NCBI GenBank assembly: GCA_900542265.1
Contig: UQML01000004.1
Span: 1-64,000, forward strand
Reading direction: 5' to 3'
DNA: 64,000 bases
From: an uncultured Eggerthella sp.
Lineage (GTDB): Bacteria > Actinomycetota > Coriobacteriia > Coriobacteriales > Eggerthellaceae
Numbering within the stretch: the stretch's first letter is position 1; every line of letters starts with the position of its first letter. The position numbers and the translations under genes were made by a program. The notes below the pieces were generated by a model. It did no database searches. It was not told where the DNA came from and worked only from the letters and a program-made list of their open reading frames with translations. This document shows, piece by piece, positions 25,794 through 33,825 of the stretch.

Positions 25794-27641
25794 TTACTCC
25801 TCTTTTTCGAGTTGTTCATTTAAGTCAAACCATTGGTCTTCAAGGGCGCTTTTATCCGCCTGAAGCCCTTGGATACTCTCTTGTATTTTACCAAGTTCAA
25901 CATAATCACTGGGGTCAACCTCAAGCTGCTTCGCTTGAGCTTGCTCAATCTTATTATCAAGCGTATGCATTTTGCGTTCAAGGCTACGAATCTGCTTGCG
26001 CAACTCATGCGCGCGCCCTGCTGATCCTGCTTTACTCGTTTTGACTACCTTGGCCATCCTGGCTGTCTGATCTATACCCTCACCACTCTGAGCACGCAAA
26101 CGTTCCGTTGCACTATCGTCAAATTTTCGTTCTTGGTCTGCTAAAAGCTCTAAATACTCATCAACGCCTCGTGGCACATGACGCAAATGTCCATCGATAA
26201 GCGCATATTGATGATCAGTCACACGTTCCGTTAAGTAACGATCATGGCTAACCAAAATCAAAGTTCCCGGCCACGTGTCGAGTACGTTTTCCATAGCAAC
26301 CATCATGTCGGTATCTAAGTCATTAGACGGCTCGTCTAGAATCAAAACGTTAGGAGCCTCAAGCAAGATAAGCATAAGCTGAAGGCGGCGTTTTTGACCG
26401 CCCGAAAGAGCGCTCACTGGCGTGGAGAGATGCGCCTTCTCAAATCCAAGCTGCTCTAAGAGTTGCGCAGGTGAAACCACTTTGCCGTCAACGACATACT
26501 GTGACTGATAACGCTTGAGCACATCACGAACCCGATCGTCTCCTAAATTTTCTAACTCTTCAAGACGCTGTGACAAAAAAGCAATCTTTACGGTCTTGCC
26601 AATTTTGACATGACCTGATTGCGGGATAAGATTGCCTTGCACAATCTCGAGAAGCGTCGATTTGCCAGCACCATTAGCGCCCAAAAGGGCAAAACGATCA
26701 CCCGGTCCAATTGGCCACGTGATGTCTTTAAGGAGCGGCTCTTCATCCCCTGGGTACGTAAAGGTCACGTCATCAAGAGTAATACATTGTTTACCCAAAC
26801 GCGAAATAGCCGCTCGCTTAAGTTCAACAGAATTTCTAATAGGGGGTTCTTGCGCAATAAGTTCCCGCGCTGCTTCTACATGAAACTTAGGTTTCGTTGA
26901 ACGAGCACGTGCGCCACGAGAAAGCCAGGCAAGCTCACGACGCATCAGATTGCGTCGTTTTTGCTCTTGCTGCTCGATGAGACGATCGCGCTCAACACGT
27001 TGTTGAACGTAGGCCGAGTAGCCTCCCTCAAAAGGTTCAACAATCCCATCGTGCACTTCCCACATGCTTGTACATACTTCATCCAAAAACCAGCGATCAT
27101 GCGTCACCACCAACAGCGCACCTTGACCACGAGAGAATTTCTTATTCAAAAACGCCGCCAGCCAAGCGATAGCGCCCACATCAAGATGGTTGGTTGGCTC
27201 GTCAAGTAATACGACCGGCGCATCAGAGATCAACACACGCGCCAAATCTACGCGACGACGCTGACCGCCTGAAAGCGCCGAAACGGGAGAGGCGGGATCA
27301 ATATCTGAGAGTAAGCCTTCAATCACTTCACGTACGCGTGCGTCTGCTGCCCACATATAATCGGGTAAATCCCCCACAATATTAGCGCGCACGGTGAGGT
27401 TTTCATCCAAATGATCACGCTGATCAAGATGAACAAACTGTGTGCCGCGACTGACAAGGACCCGTCCTTCATCAGGCACTACTGTCCCATCGAAGACCCC
27501 CAAAAGCGATGACTTGCCATCACCATTGCGACCGACGATACCAATACGTGCCCCATCATCAACACCTAAAGAAAGCGATTCAAAGATCGTTTTTGTCGGA
27601 TACTCCAAATGCAGGTTTTCGCAACCAAACAAAAAGGCCAT
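25794..27641 (-). CDS. ABC-F ATPase (Uup-like) with C-terminal coiled coil
   Basis: About 615 residues. Two ABC cassettes with Walker A GRNGDGKSS and GANGAGKST, and signatures ALSGGQRRRV and ALSGGQKRRL. There are no TM segments. The C-terminal charged coiled coil (from about residue 545) is typical of Uup, a DNA/ribosome-binding ABC-F. ATG 27641 follows AGGAAAGGA, which overlaps the fabH stop; the longer form from 27713 would overlap fabH. ABC-F proteins act on ribosomes; a resistance role cannot be inferred. Confidence 0.92.
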   Translation of the reverse strand: MAFLFGCENLHLEYPTKTIFESLSLGVDDGARIGIVGRNGDGKSSLLGVFDGTVVPDEGRVLVSRGTQFVHLDQRDHLDENLTVRANIVGDLPDYMWAADARVREVIEGLLSDIDPASPVSALSGGQRRRVDLARVLISDAPVVLLDEPTNHLDVGAIAWLAAFLNKKFSRGQGALLVVTHDRWFLDEVCTSMWEVHDGIVEPFEGGYSAYVQQRVERDRLIEQQEQKRRNLMRRELAWLSRGARARSTKPKFHVEAARELIAQEPPIRNSVELKRAAISRLGKQCITLDDVTFTYPGDEEPLLKDITWPIGPGDRFALLGANGAGKSTLLEIVQGNLIPQSGHVKIGKTVKIAFLSQRLEELENLGDDRVRDVLKRYQSQYVVDGKVVSPAQLLEQLGFEKAHLSTPVSALSGGQKRRLQLMLILLEAPNVLILDEPSNDLDTDMMVAMENVLDTWPGTLILVSHDRYLTERVTDHQYALIDGHLRHVPRGVDEYLELLADQERKFDDSATERLRAQSGEGIDQTARMAKVVKTSKAGSAGRAHELRKQIRSLERKMHTLDNKIEQAQAKQLEVDPSDYVELGKIQESIQGLQADKSALEDQWFDLNEQLEKEE

Positions 27642-27655
27642 AGCGCGATCCTTTC

Positions 27656-28780
27656 CTACGCGCGAAACAGCACAGCGCCCGCGGTTAATCCGCCGCCAAA
27701 GCCAACCATGCACACCAGCATGCCCTCGGCAATCTTGCCTTGCATATACGCATCTGCAAGCGCAATAAGCGCACTCGAAGCACTCGTATTTCCTACCGTT
27801 CCAATAGTGAGATGGATTTTATCGAGCGGCAAATCAAGCTTTTTCATAGCTGAAGCGATAATGCGCTCGTTTGCCTGATGCGGAACAATAAGATCAACGT
27901 CTTCAATGATCATGTCCGCACGCTCTAACACCTCGCGCACACACGATGCCATCACCTTAGTCGAGAACTTAAATACCGCCGCACCCTTCATAGTGATGCT
28001 GCGTTTTTCGGGAGCGTCTTTTTCGGCGCTGCCCAAATCCCCAAAGGGAAATGTGCTCGTGTCAAACGTGTTGGGTAAATTGAGTGCTTCTTTCACGTCA
28101 TCAATATTGACCAAACGCGATGCAAGCACTCCGTACTCATTGTCTTGCCATTCAAGCACAACCGCGCCTGCCCCATCGCCAAACAAAACACACGTTGCCC
28201 TATCTGTCCAATCAGTCACGCGACTCATGCAGTCCGCCCCAATAATAAGCGCGCGCTTATAGACATTACGATGAGCCATATGTAGCGCAGCAGCCTGATT
28301 AATCGCCTGATTAGCCACCTGATTGGCTGCTTGAGGCGATGGGATTTGTGCAAGCAAACGCTGCAGCGCTGACAATTCCAAAAGCGATGCTGCGGTATCC
28401 ATACCATAGACGCACCCTGCGCAAGCCGCATTGAGATCATAGGCAACTGCGTTGGTTGCACCAAGTTGGGCTTTATAGAGCGCTGCTTGGGAAGGCACCA
28501 CCATATCAGGAGAAACGCTCATGGCAATAATAAGATCAATTGATTCAGGATCAATTGGTGTCTCTTGAGCACACCAACCACCCGCTTCTTGCCCGAGCGC
28601 GCGACGTGCAGCACTCAAACCAAGAGATGTGGTTGTCTCTTCAATAGCAATGTGGCGTTCATGAATTCCCGTGCGTGTCGTAATCCACTCATCATCAGTT
28701 TCAACAAATTGCGACAAATCATCATTGGTAACAACTAGCTCTGGAAGAGTGCTTCCAACTCCAATGATTCGACTTCCCAT
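27656..28780 (-). CDS. fabH: 3-oxoacyl-ACP synthase III
   Basis: Starts fatty-acid synthesis by condensing acyl-CoA with malonyl-ACP. 374 residues, about 50 more than usual. The catalytic Cys is in NAACAGCVYG (about residue 120), His in VPHQANERI and Asn in GNTSASSA. A repetitive insertion of about 35 residues (region NQVANQAINQAA) sits after the Cys helix and is encoded by tandem CCTGATT units near 28290-28330. AAGGAG lies 12 bases before the ATG. It is separated from the main fab cluster and shares an operon with an ABC-F gene. Confidence 0.95.
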   Translation of the reverse strand: MGSRIIGVGSTLPELVVTNDDLSQFVETDDEWITTRTGIHERHIAIEETTTSLGLSAARRALGQEAGGWCAQETPIDPESIDLIIAMSVSPDMVVPSQAALYKAQLGATNAVAYDLNAACAGCVYGMDTAASLLELSALQRLLAQIPSPQAANQVANQAINQAAALHMAHRNVYKRALIIGADCMSRVTDWTDRATCVLFGDGAGAVVLEWQDNEYGVLASRLVNIDDVKEALNLPNTFDTSTFPFGDLGSAEKDAPEKRSITMKGAAVFKFSTKVMASCVREVLERADMIIEDVDLIVPHQANERIIASAMKKLDLPLDKIHLTIGTVGNTSASSALIALADAYMQGKIAEGMLVCMVGFGGGLTAGAVLFRA

Positions 28781-28845
28781 AAACCCTAAACGCTCCTTGT
28801 TCTTGCGTACTCGCTTTTCTTTGTTAAATAATAATTATTATACAA

Positions 28846-28889
28846 AAGCCCCCTGCTCAGCGCTCAGTACACGCATCGCAAGGGGCTTT
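28846..28889 (-). terminator. Probable terminator after the second usp gene
   Basis: Stem AAAGCCCC/GGGGCTTT (8 bp, 28-nt loop) with a T/A-rich tail (TTTTGTATAAT) on the minus strand, 60 bases past the usp stop. The tail also contains TATAAT, a likely fabH -10 element, next to the perfect palindrome TAATAATTATTA. A second hairpin (TGTTGAGT/ACTCAACA, 28905-28931) lies between it and usp but has no T-run. Confidence 0.55.
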
Positions 28890-28948
28890 AAAACCATTTT
28901 TTGTTGTTGAGTTTTGTTGGTATACTCAACAGCTCTGCAAACCTGGCT

Positions 28949-29425
28949 CTATTTGATTACCAATACTGGAATCTCAGATTCGCGCAATACTGCGTAGGAT
29001 ACAGAACCCAAAACGCCTCGAATTGCACCAAGGCCACGAGAACCCATAACGATCAGATCCGCATTAACCTTGCCAGAGTAAGCCAACAAGTCAGCTGCTG
29101 GAGTATAACCAGGAATTACCTCAATAGTAGTTTGGTCTTTAACAGCATCAAGAGCATTACCAATACCTTTTGCTACCATCTCAGTCTCTTCAGCAATAGT
29201 CTTGTTGTAGAGATCCATAATGTCCTCGACAGAAAGCAGATACTGCTGAGGATCAAAGGAAGCAGAATTAAAGTTTGCTGGCAGTTGTGCATTAGGATGC
29301 GTGGTTACAAACACAACATGTAATTTAATACCTGGATCAAGTGCTGTAATTTCCCCTGCTTTTTTGACGGCGGCTAATGATTGTTCAGATCCGTCATAGG
29401 CTACTACGATATTATCAAATACCAT
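28949..29425 (-). CDS. Universal stress protein (UspA family)
   Basis: About 158 residues. NIVVAYDGSEQSLAAVKKA at the N-terminus is the classical Usp strand-helix, and GSRGLGAIRGVLGSVSYAVL is the ATP-binding G-2x-G-9x-G-S signature, complete here. ATG 29425 is preferred to GTG 29434 because GAGAGGGG lies eight bases before the ATG. Monocistronic between a TetR gene and fabH. A nucleotide-binding stress role is by family only. Confidence 0.93.
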   Translation of the reverse strand: MVFDNIVVAYDGSEQSLAAVKKAGEITALDPGIKLHVVFVTTHPNAQLPANFNSASFDPQQYLLSVEDIMDLYNKTIAEETEMVAKGIGNALDAVKDQTTIEVIPGYTPAADLLAYSGKVNADLIVMGSRGLGAIRGVLGSVSYAVLRESEIPVLVIK

Positions 29426-29571
29426 GGTTGCCACCCCTCTCGTATATATCTAGGTAATGTCATACCTCAGATTTATTACCTGATAAAACAATAGCATTAC
29501 CAGCCCTAATTGGGTACCTTGCAAGAAAAATGTAACGTTTGTTTTTTACAAAATCGCAGTTTATGCGCAGC

Positions 29572-30258
29572 TTAGCCTTCGAGACTTTCTAAGAATGTGC
29601 CTTCTTTTACGAGACGCGGCAACGTCATCTCTATATTAGGATCAACCGCTAAGGACAGAAGATACGTGCGAAGCGCTTCATCTGTCTCATAGGCAACATC
29701 CATCTGCCCCTTAAACACACACCAATAAAAAAGCGATCCCGTTACAAGAGCGGCAATACGCAGGAGCGCTTCATCCATGTCAATGTCTTTGCGAATATCG
29801 CCCTCTTCTTGACCTTCCTCAAGATAAGCACGAATAACGTCAAGCACAAGCTCGTCTTCTGAATCCCGATGGATAAAATCAAAAAACGGCGAATTATTGG
29901 CAGCGTAAAGACCTGAAACAAATTCAAGTCCTGCCTCTTCACAACAACGTACATAAAAACGATAGACCAACAAACAACGTTCAATGCTGTTGTACCCTGC
30001 TGCCTCTTCGGTAGCTTTTTGTTTATAGTTACTAAAAGAATGCTTTAAATAGTACGAGATAAGTTCATCTTTTCCCGTAAAAAGGTTATAGAAACTTCCT
30101 GTTGAGAGACCCGCCTTATCACAAACATTGCGCACGGTCAGAGAGTTCATACCATGCTCTTCCACCAATTCCATAGCGGCAGTTAAAATTTTCTCACGGG
30201 TGATTTGAGTATGCGAATCTTGCACTGATACAACCTTATTCTTGCGATCTGTAGCCAC
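29572..30258 (-). CDS. TetR/AcrR family transcriptional regulator
   Basis: 228 residues. The N-terminal TetR helix-turn-helix spans about residues 18-65 (ILTAAMELVEEHG...VRNVCDKAGLSTGSFYNLFTGKDEL), followed by an all-helical ligand domain. The start codon is GTG with GGGGGTAAG upstream. It is divergent from the thioesterase at 30491, with a 232-bp shared promoter region, so that gene is a plausible target. It is not adjacent to the RND pump, whose palindrome also resembles a TetR site. Ligand unknown. Confidence 0.92.
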   Translation of the reverse strand: MATDRKNKVVSVQDSHTQITREKILTAAMELVEEHGMNSLTVRNVCDKAGLSTGSFYNLFTGKDELISYYLKHSFSNYKQKATEEAAGYNSIERCLLVYRFYVRCCEEAGLEFVSGLYAANNSPFFDFIHRDSEDELVLDVIRAYLEEGQEEGDIRKDIDMDEALLRIAALVTGSLFYWCVFKGQMDVAYETDEALRTYLLSLAVDPNIEMTLPRLVKEGTFLESLEG

Positions 30259-30490
30259 GTTGCACTTACCCCCAAACCAAGCGCCAATTTTATGTATCCC
30301 TCAAAGATCGCAGCCTCCCTCAGGTGCAATCCTCACTCTTATAAAGTAACAAATTACCCACGATTTAGTCATGCAGTTTTATAAAGAAACCTTTAAGAGA
30401 ACACGTATTAGTGGATAAGTGTGATAGTGTTCCAATTACTAAACTCTGTTACTATGAGTCCTTCTCAATAAAACGAATCTGAGGAGTTTT

Positions 30491-30880
30491 ATGCTTACTA
30501 TAGGAATGACTTATGAAGCACAGACTGAAGTCATTGAAGCCAACACGGCAAAAGCTATGCGCAGTGGCGTCCATGATGTTTTTGCCACCCCTGCCCTTGT
30601 CGCTTTATGCGAGGAAGCGTCAGTTGGCGCTATCGCATCTGGTCTTGAGCCCGATCAGACAACGGTGGGCATTGAGATTGACATAGAGCACCTCGCCCCT
30701 ACCCCCATCGGCATGAAAGTGCGTACACAAAGCACACTCATCGCTATAGATGGACGCATCCTCACTTTTTCGTGCGAAGCATTTGATGAACGCGAGCAAG
30801 TAGCGCGCGCAACGCATAAACGTTGTCTTGTCGATGAGGTTAAATTCCAGCAGAAAGCAAATGCTAAGCTTGACGCGTAA
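30491..30880 (+). CDS. Hotdog thioesterase, fluoroacetyl-CoA thioesterase (FlK)-like
   Basis: 129 residues forming one hotdog domain. FATPALVALCEEASVGAI, IEIDIEHLAPTPIG and the C-terminal RATHKRCLVD are typical of the FlK-like thioesterase family. These proteins hydrolyse small acyl-CoAs; activity on fluoroacetyl-CoA itself is not implied. GAGGAG lies seven bases before the ATG. It is divergent from a TetR gene that may control it, and its last 17 bases overlap the convergent cysS end. Confidence 0.85.
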   Translation: MLTIGMTYEAQTEVIEANTAKAMRSGVHDVFATPALVALCEEASVGAIASGLEPDQTTVGIEIDIEHLAPTPIGMKVRTQSTLIAIDGRILTFSCEAFDEREQVARATHKRCLVDEVKFQQKANAKLDA

Positions 30881-32360
30881 CGCGCGAACCCTGCGGAGTA
30901 TCTTCGATAACATAACCAAGCTCAGAGAGTCCATCACGCACTGAGTCTGCTACGGCAAAGTTCTTTTCTTTGCGAGCCGTCGCACGAGCTTCCAAAAGTG
31001 CATCGAGCGCTTCTTGCCCATCGCCCGCTGAATAACCTGCCACCTCTTGAGCAAGGCTGAAAAGCTCTTGCGGATAATCCTCTTGCGTCGCTTCAGGCTC
31101 ATCAAGCACAAGGCCAAGCACACCTAATAGCTCGATCATAGTTTGAGATGCGTCTTCAAGAGTTGGTAGTGCATCTTTACCTGGTGCTGTCTGAAGAAGC
31201 GTATTGGCAGTACCTACAAAGCTAAAGACTGCGCCTAGGGCACCTGCCGTATTGAAGTCATCATCCATAGCTTCAATAAAATCATGTTCCATAGCATCGG
31301 CCGCTGCAGCATACGCATCTATATCGAAATCAGTTGTGGGCGCTTCTCCCGTCTCGCATGCCCACTGCGCGTTCTTGAGAAAGTTACGCAACCGATCAAG
31401 GGCAGCCTCCGACTCCTTGAGACGCTCATCGGAAAAATCAAGCGGCGAGCGATAATGAGTTTGGAGCATCAGCATGCGCAATACCGTAGGATCGGTGGTT
31501 TTCAAAATATCGCGTAATAACAAAAAGTTGCCGAGCGATTTACTCATCTTCTCATGGTTAATCTGGAGCATACCGCCATGCATCCAGTAGTTTGCAAAAG
31601 TGGTATCAAATGCAGCCTCTGATTGAGCACGCTCGTTTTCGTGATGCGGAAATGCGAGATCTGCGCCACCACCATGAATGTCAAAAGGAAGACCTAAGTA
31701 CTTCTCAGACATAGCCGAACATTCAATATGCCAACCGGGACGACCCATACCCCAGGGAGATTCCCAGGCAGGCTCACCAGGTTTAGCACTTTTCCACAAG
31801 GCAAAATCGAGCTCGTCACGCTTTCTATCCTCTAAGCCTTGCCCATCACTGCGCAGTGTTCGATGTCCCGATTCCATCTCATCAATATTGCGTCCAGACA
31901 GTTTGCCGTAATCCTCATAGGAGCGTACGGCAAAATATACATCTCCTTGAACCGCATAAGCGTGACCGCGTTCAATCAGGCGCTCAATAAGCGCAATCAT
32001 AGTATCAATCTCATCGGTAGCATGAGGACGAATTGTCGGATCAAGCACACCTGCTGCATGCATGTCTGCAATAAACGCTTGTGTGTATTGAGTAGCAATG
32101 TCGGCGGCATCAGTTTGTTCTTCATTAGCCTTATTAATGATCTTGTCATCAACGTCTGTTACATTTTGGACAAAGGTGACATCATAACCGCGCCAGGTCA
32201 AATAGCGCCTGATGGTATCAAATGAGATAAACGTGCGCGCGTTACCAATATGGATGTAGTTATATACGGTAGGACCACACACATACATACGCACCTTGTG
32301 ATCTTCGATAGGAACAAAAGGGCGTTTTTCGCGCGTCATAGTATCATAAATTTGAATCAT
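30864..32360 (-). CDS. cysS: Cysteinyl-tRNA synthetase
   Basis: Class I synthetase charging tRNA-Cys. 498 residues, slightly longer than E. coli CysRS. It has the zinc-binding CGPTVYNY, the HIGH-type HIGNARTF, the WHIECSAM zinc site and KMSKSLGN. The C-terminal DALR-like helical region is complete. It is the last gene of the lysS-clpC-ispD-ispF-cysS run and carries one copy of the iterated word CCCATCGCC. Confidence 0.98.
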   Translation of the reverse strand: MIQIYDTMTREKRPFVPIEDHKVRMYVCGPTVYNYIHIGNARTFISFDTIRRYLTWRGYDVTFVQNVTDVDDKIINKANEEQTDAADIATQYTQAFIADMHAAGVLDPTIRPHATDEIDTMIALIERLIERGHAYAVQGDVYFAVRSYEDYGKLSGRNIDEMESGHRTLRSDGQGLEDRKRDELDFALWKSAKPGEPAWESPWGMGRPGWHIECSAMSEKYLGLPFDIHGGGADLAFPHHENERAQSEAAFDTTFANYWMHGGMLQINHEKMSKSLGNFLLLRDILKTTDPTVLRMLMLQTHYRSPLDFSDERLKESEAALDRLRNFLKNAQWACETGEAPTTDFDIDAYAAAADAMEHDFIEAMDDDFNTAGALGAVFSFVGTANTLLQTAPGKDALPTLEDASQTMIELLGVLGLVLDEPEATQEDYPQELFSLAQEVAGYSAGDGQEALDALLEARATARKEKNFAVADSVRDGLSELGYVIEDTPQGSRVTRQA

Positions 32361-32413
32361 AGTTATAACCTTATCTTGTCCAAAACAATGTGCAGATGAT
32401 TCTACGCCAGTGC

Positions 32414-32929
32414 TTATACGCGCGCAACGAGTGCGACTGCTTGCGCAGAGATTCCCTCTTCGCGCCCCTCAAACCCTAAGTGCTCAGTTGTCGTGGCTTT
32501 AATACCAAGTCTATCAACGGGAATAGAACAGGCATCTGCCAATCTCTTGCGCATCTCTTCTCTAAAAGGAGAAAGCTTTGGAGCTTGAGCAGCGATTACG
32601 CAATCAATGTCGATGATTTCATAGCCCCCAGCGCGTACAACCCGCGCTACTTCTGCCAGCAACTTTAAAGAATCAGCGCCCTTGTAAGCAGGATCGGTGT
32701 CCGGAAAGAGCTTTCCAATGTCACCACCCCTGATAGCACCCAAAAGCGCATCTGCTATAGCATGAGCAAGCACATCGGCATCTGAATGCCCATCGAGACC
32801 AAGCGTATGAGGAATGGTAACACCACCTAAAATAAGGGGGCGTCCTTCAACAAGCGCATGCACATCATAACCAAGTCCTACGCGCAAACCAGAAAGCACG
32901 TCGGGGATCGTTTTTTGGTTTTCACTCAT
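32414..32929 (-). CDS. ispF: 2-C-methyl-D-erythritol 2,4-cyclodiphosphate synthase
   Basis: Fifth step of the MEP isoprenoid pathway. 171 residues. The metal site DVHAL, LGGVTIPHTLGLDGHSDADVLAHA and the C-terminal KATTTEHLGFEGREEGI match the family. It follows ispD by 23 bases in the usual ispD-ispF order. A short N-terminal extension of about 14 residues precedes LRVGLGYDVH. Confidence 0.97.
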   Translation of the reverse strand: MSENQKTIPDVLSGLRVGLGYDVHALVEGRPLILGGVTIPHTLGLDGHSDADVLAHAIADALLGAIRGGDIGKLFPDTDPAYKGADSLKLLAEVARVVRAGGYEIIDIDCVIAAQAPKLSPFREEMRKRLADACSIPVDRLGIKATTTEHLGFEGREEGISAQAVALVARV

Positions 32930-32952
32930 AGCGTTTTACACCCTTCATGCTT

Positions 32953-33798
32953 TTACAATCCTTCGCGCTGTTGTTCATAGGCTGCACGAAGCGCCGCTGA
33001 GACAATAAGATAATCCTCAGGAACGGTGATCTTGATATTGTCGCGCTTACCTTCAACCATCAACATACGTCCGCCCAAACGTTCAATAAGCGATGAGTCA
33101 TCTGTTCCCACGAAACCATCAGAGAGTGCTGAGGCGTGAGCGCGCCTATAAATTCCTGTCCTAAACACTTGCGGAGTTTGCGCATTCCAAAAGACCGATC
33201 TATCGGGCGTGCCAGCAATAACACCGTTTTCTACCACCTTGAGAGTATCAACAGATGGTGTCCCCACAACGACACCATCTGCATCAATGTTGCCTTTAAG
33301 GGTGGCAATAGCATGCTGAACAAGCTCTTTAGTAATAAGTGGTCGCGCCCCATCGTGCAAAAGGACATATTCAAAATCATCCGGCACCATCTCAAGACCC
33401 GAAAAAGCAGACTCTTGGCGGATGTCACCTGCAGGAGCTAACACAATCGGCGTTGCAAACGGAAAAGGATCAATAGCGCGCACAAGATATTCTTGCGTGC
33501 GCTCTTCAGGACACACAATGACAATAAGACCAATATCTCCTACCGAGTCCATGATTTCAGCACTTCGCGTAAGAACAGGCTTCCCTGCAATTTCTACCAG
33601 CTGCTTGCCGCCTTCACGACCAAAGCGCTCACCAGTTCCGCCTGCCAAGATAATAGCTGCCGTTTTAGCACCCTTATCAACAACGCCCTGCAGGCGTTCT
33701 TCTGCTTGCAGGGCGTCAAAATGTATGTCTTCAAAAAGCTCCATGGCCTTTTGTACTGCTTGAGGTGTATAAACGGGGTCGATGAGTTGAGAACTCAT
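32953..33798 (-). CDS. ispD: 2-C-methyl-D-erythritol 4-phosphate cytidylyltransferase
   Basis: Third step of the MEP pathway, forming CDP-methylerythritol. 281 residues, about 45 more than usual because of an N-terminal helical extension before AAIILAGGTGERFG. The extension is part of the most likely ORF, since AAGGAG lies seven bases upstream of the ATG at 33798. Conserved LHDGARPL and the QTPQVF segment are present. Located between clpC and ispF. Confidence 0.96.
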   Translation of the reverse strand: MSSQLIDPVYTPQAVQKAMELFEDIHFDALQAEERLQGVVDKGAKTAAIILAGGTGERFGREGGKQLVEIAGKPVLTRSAEIMDSVGDIGLIVIVCPEERTQEYLVRAIDPFPFATPIVLAPAGDIRQESAFSGLEMVPDDFEYVLLHDGARPLITKELVQHAIATLKGNIDADGVVVGTPSVDTLKVVENGVIAGTPDRSVFWNAQTPQVFRTGIYRRAHASALSDGFVGTDDSSLIERLGGRMLMVEGKRDNIKITVPEDYLIVSAALRAAYEQQREGL

Positions 33799-33825
33799 AA
33801 GTGACTCCTTAGTAACGAGGGTTGA

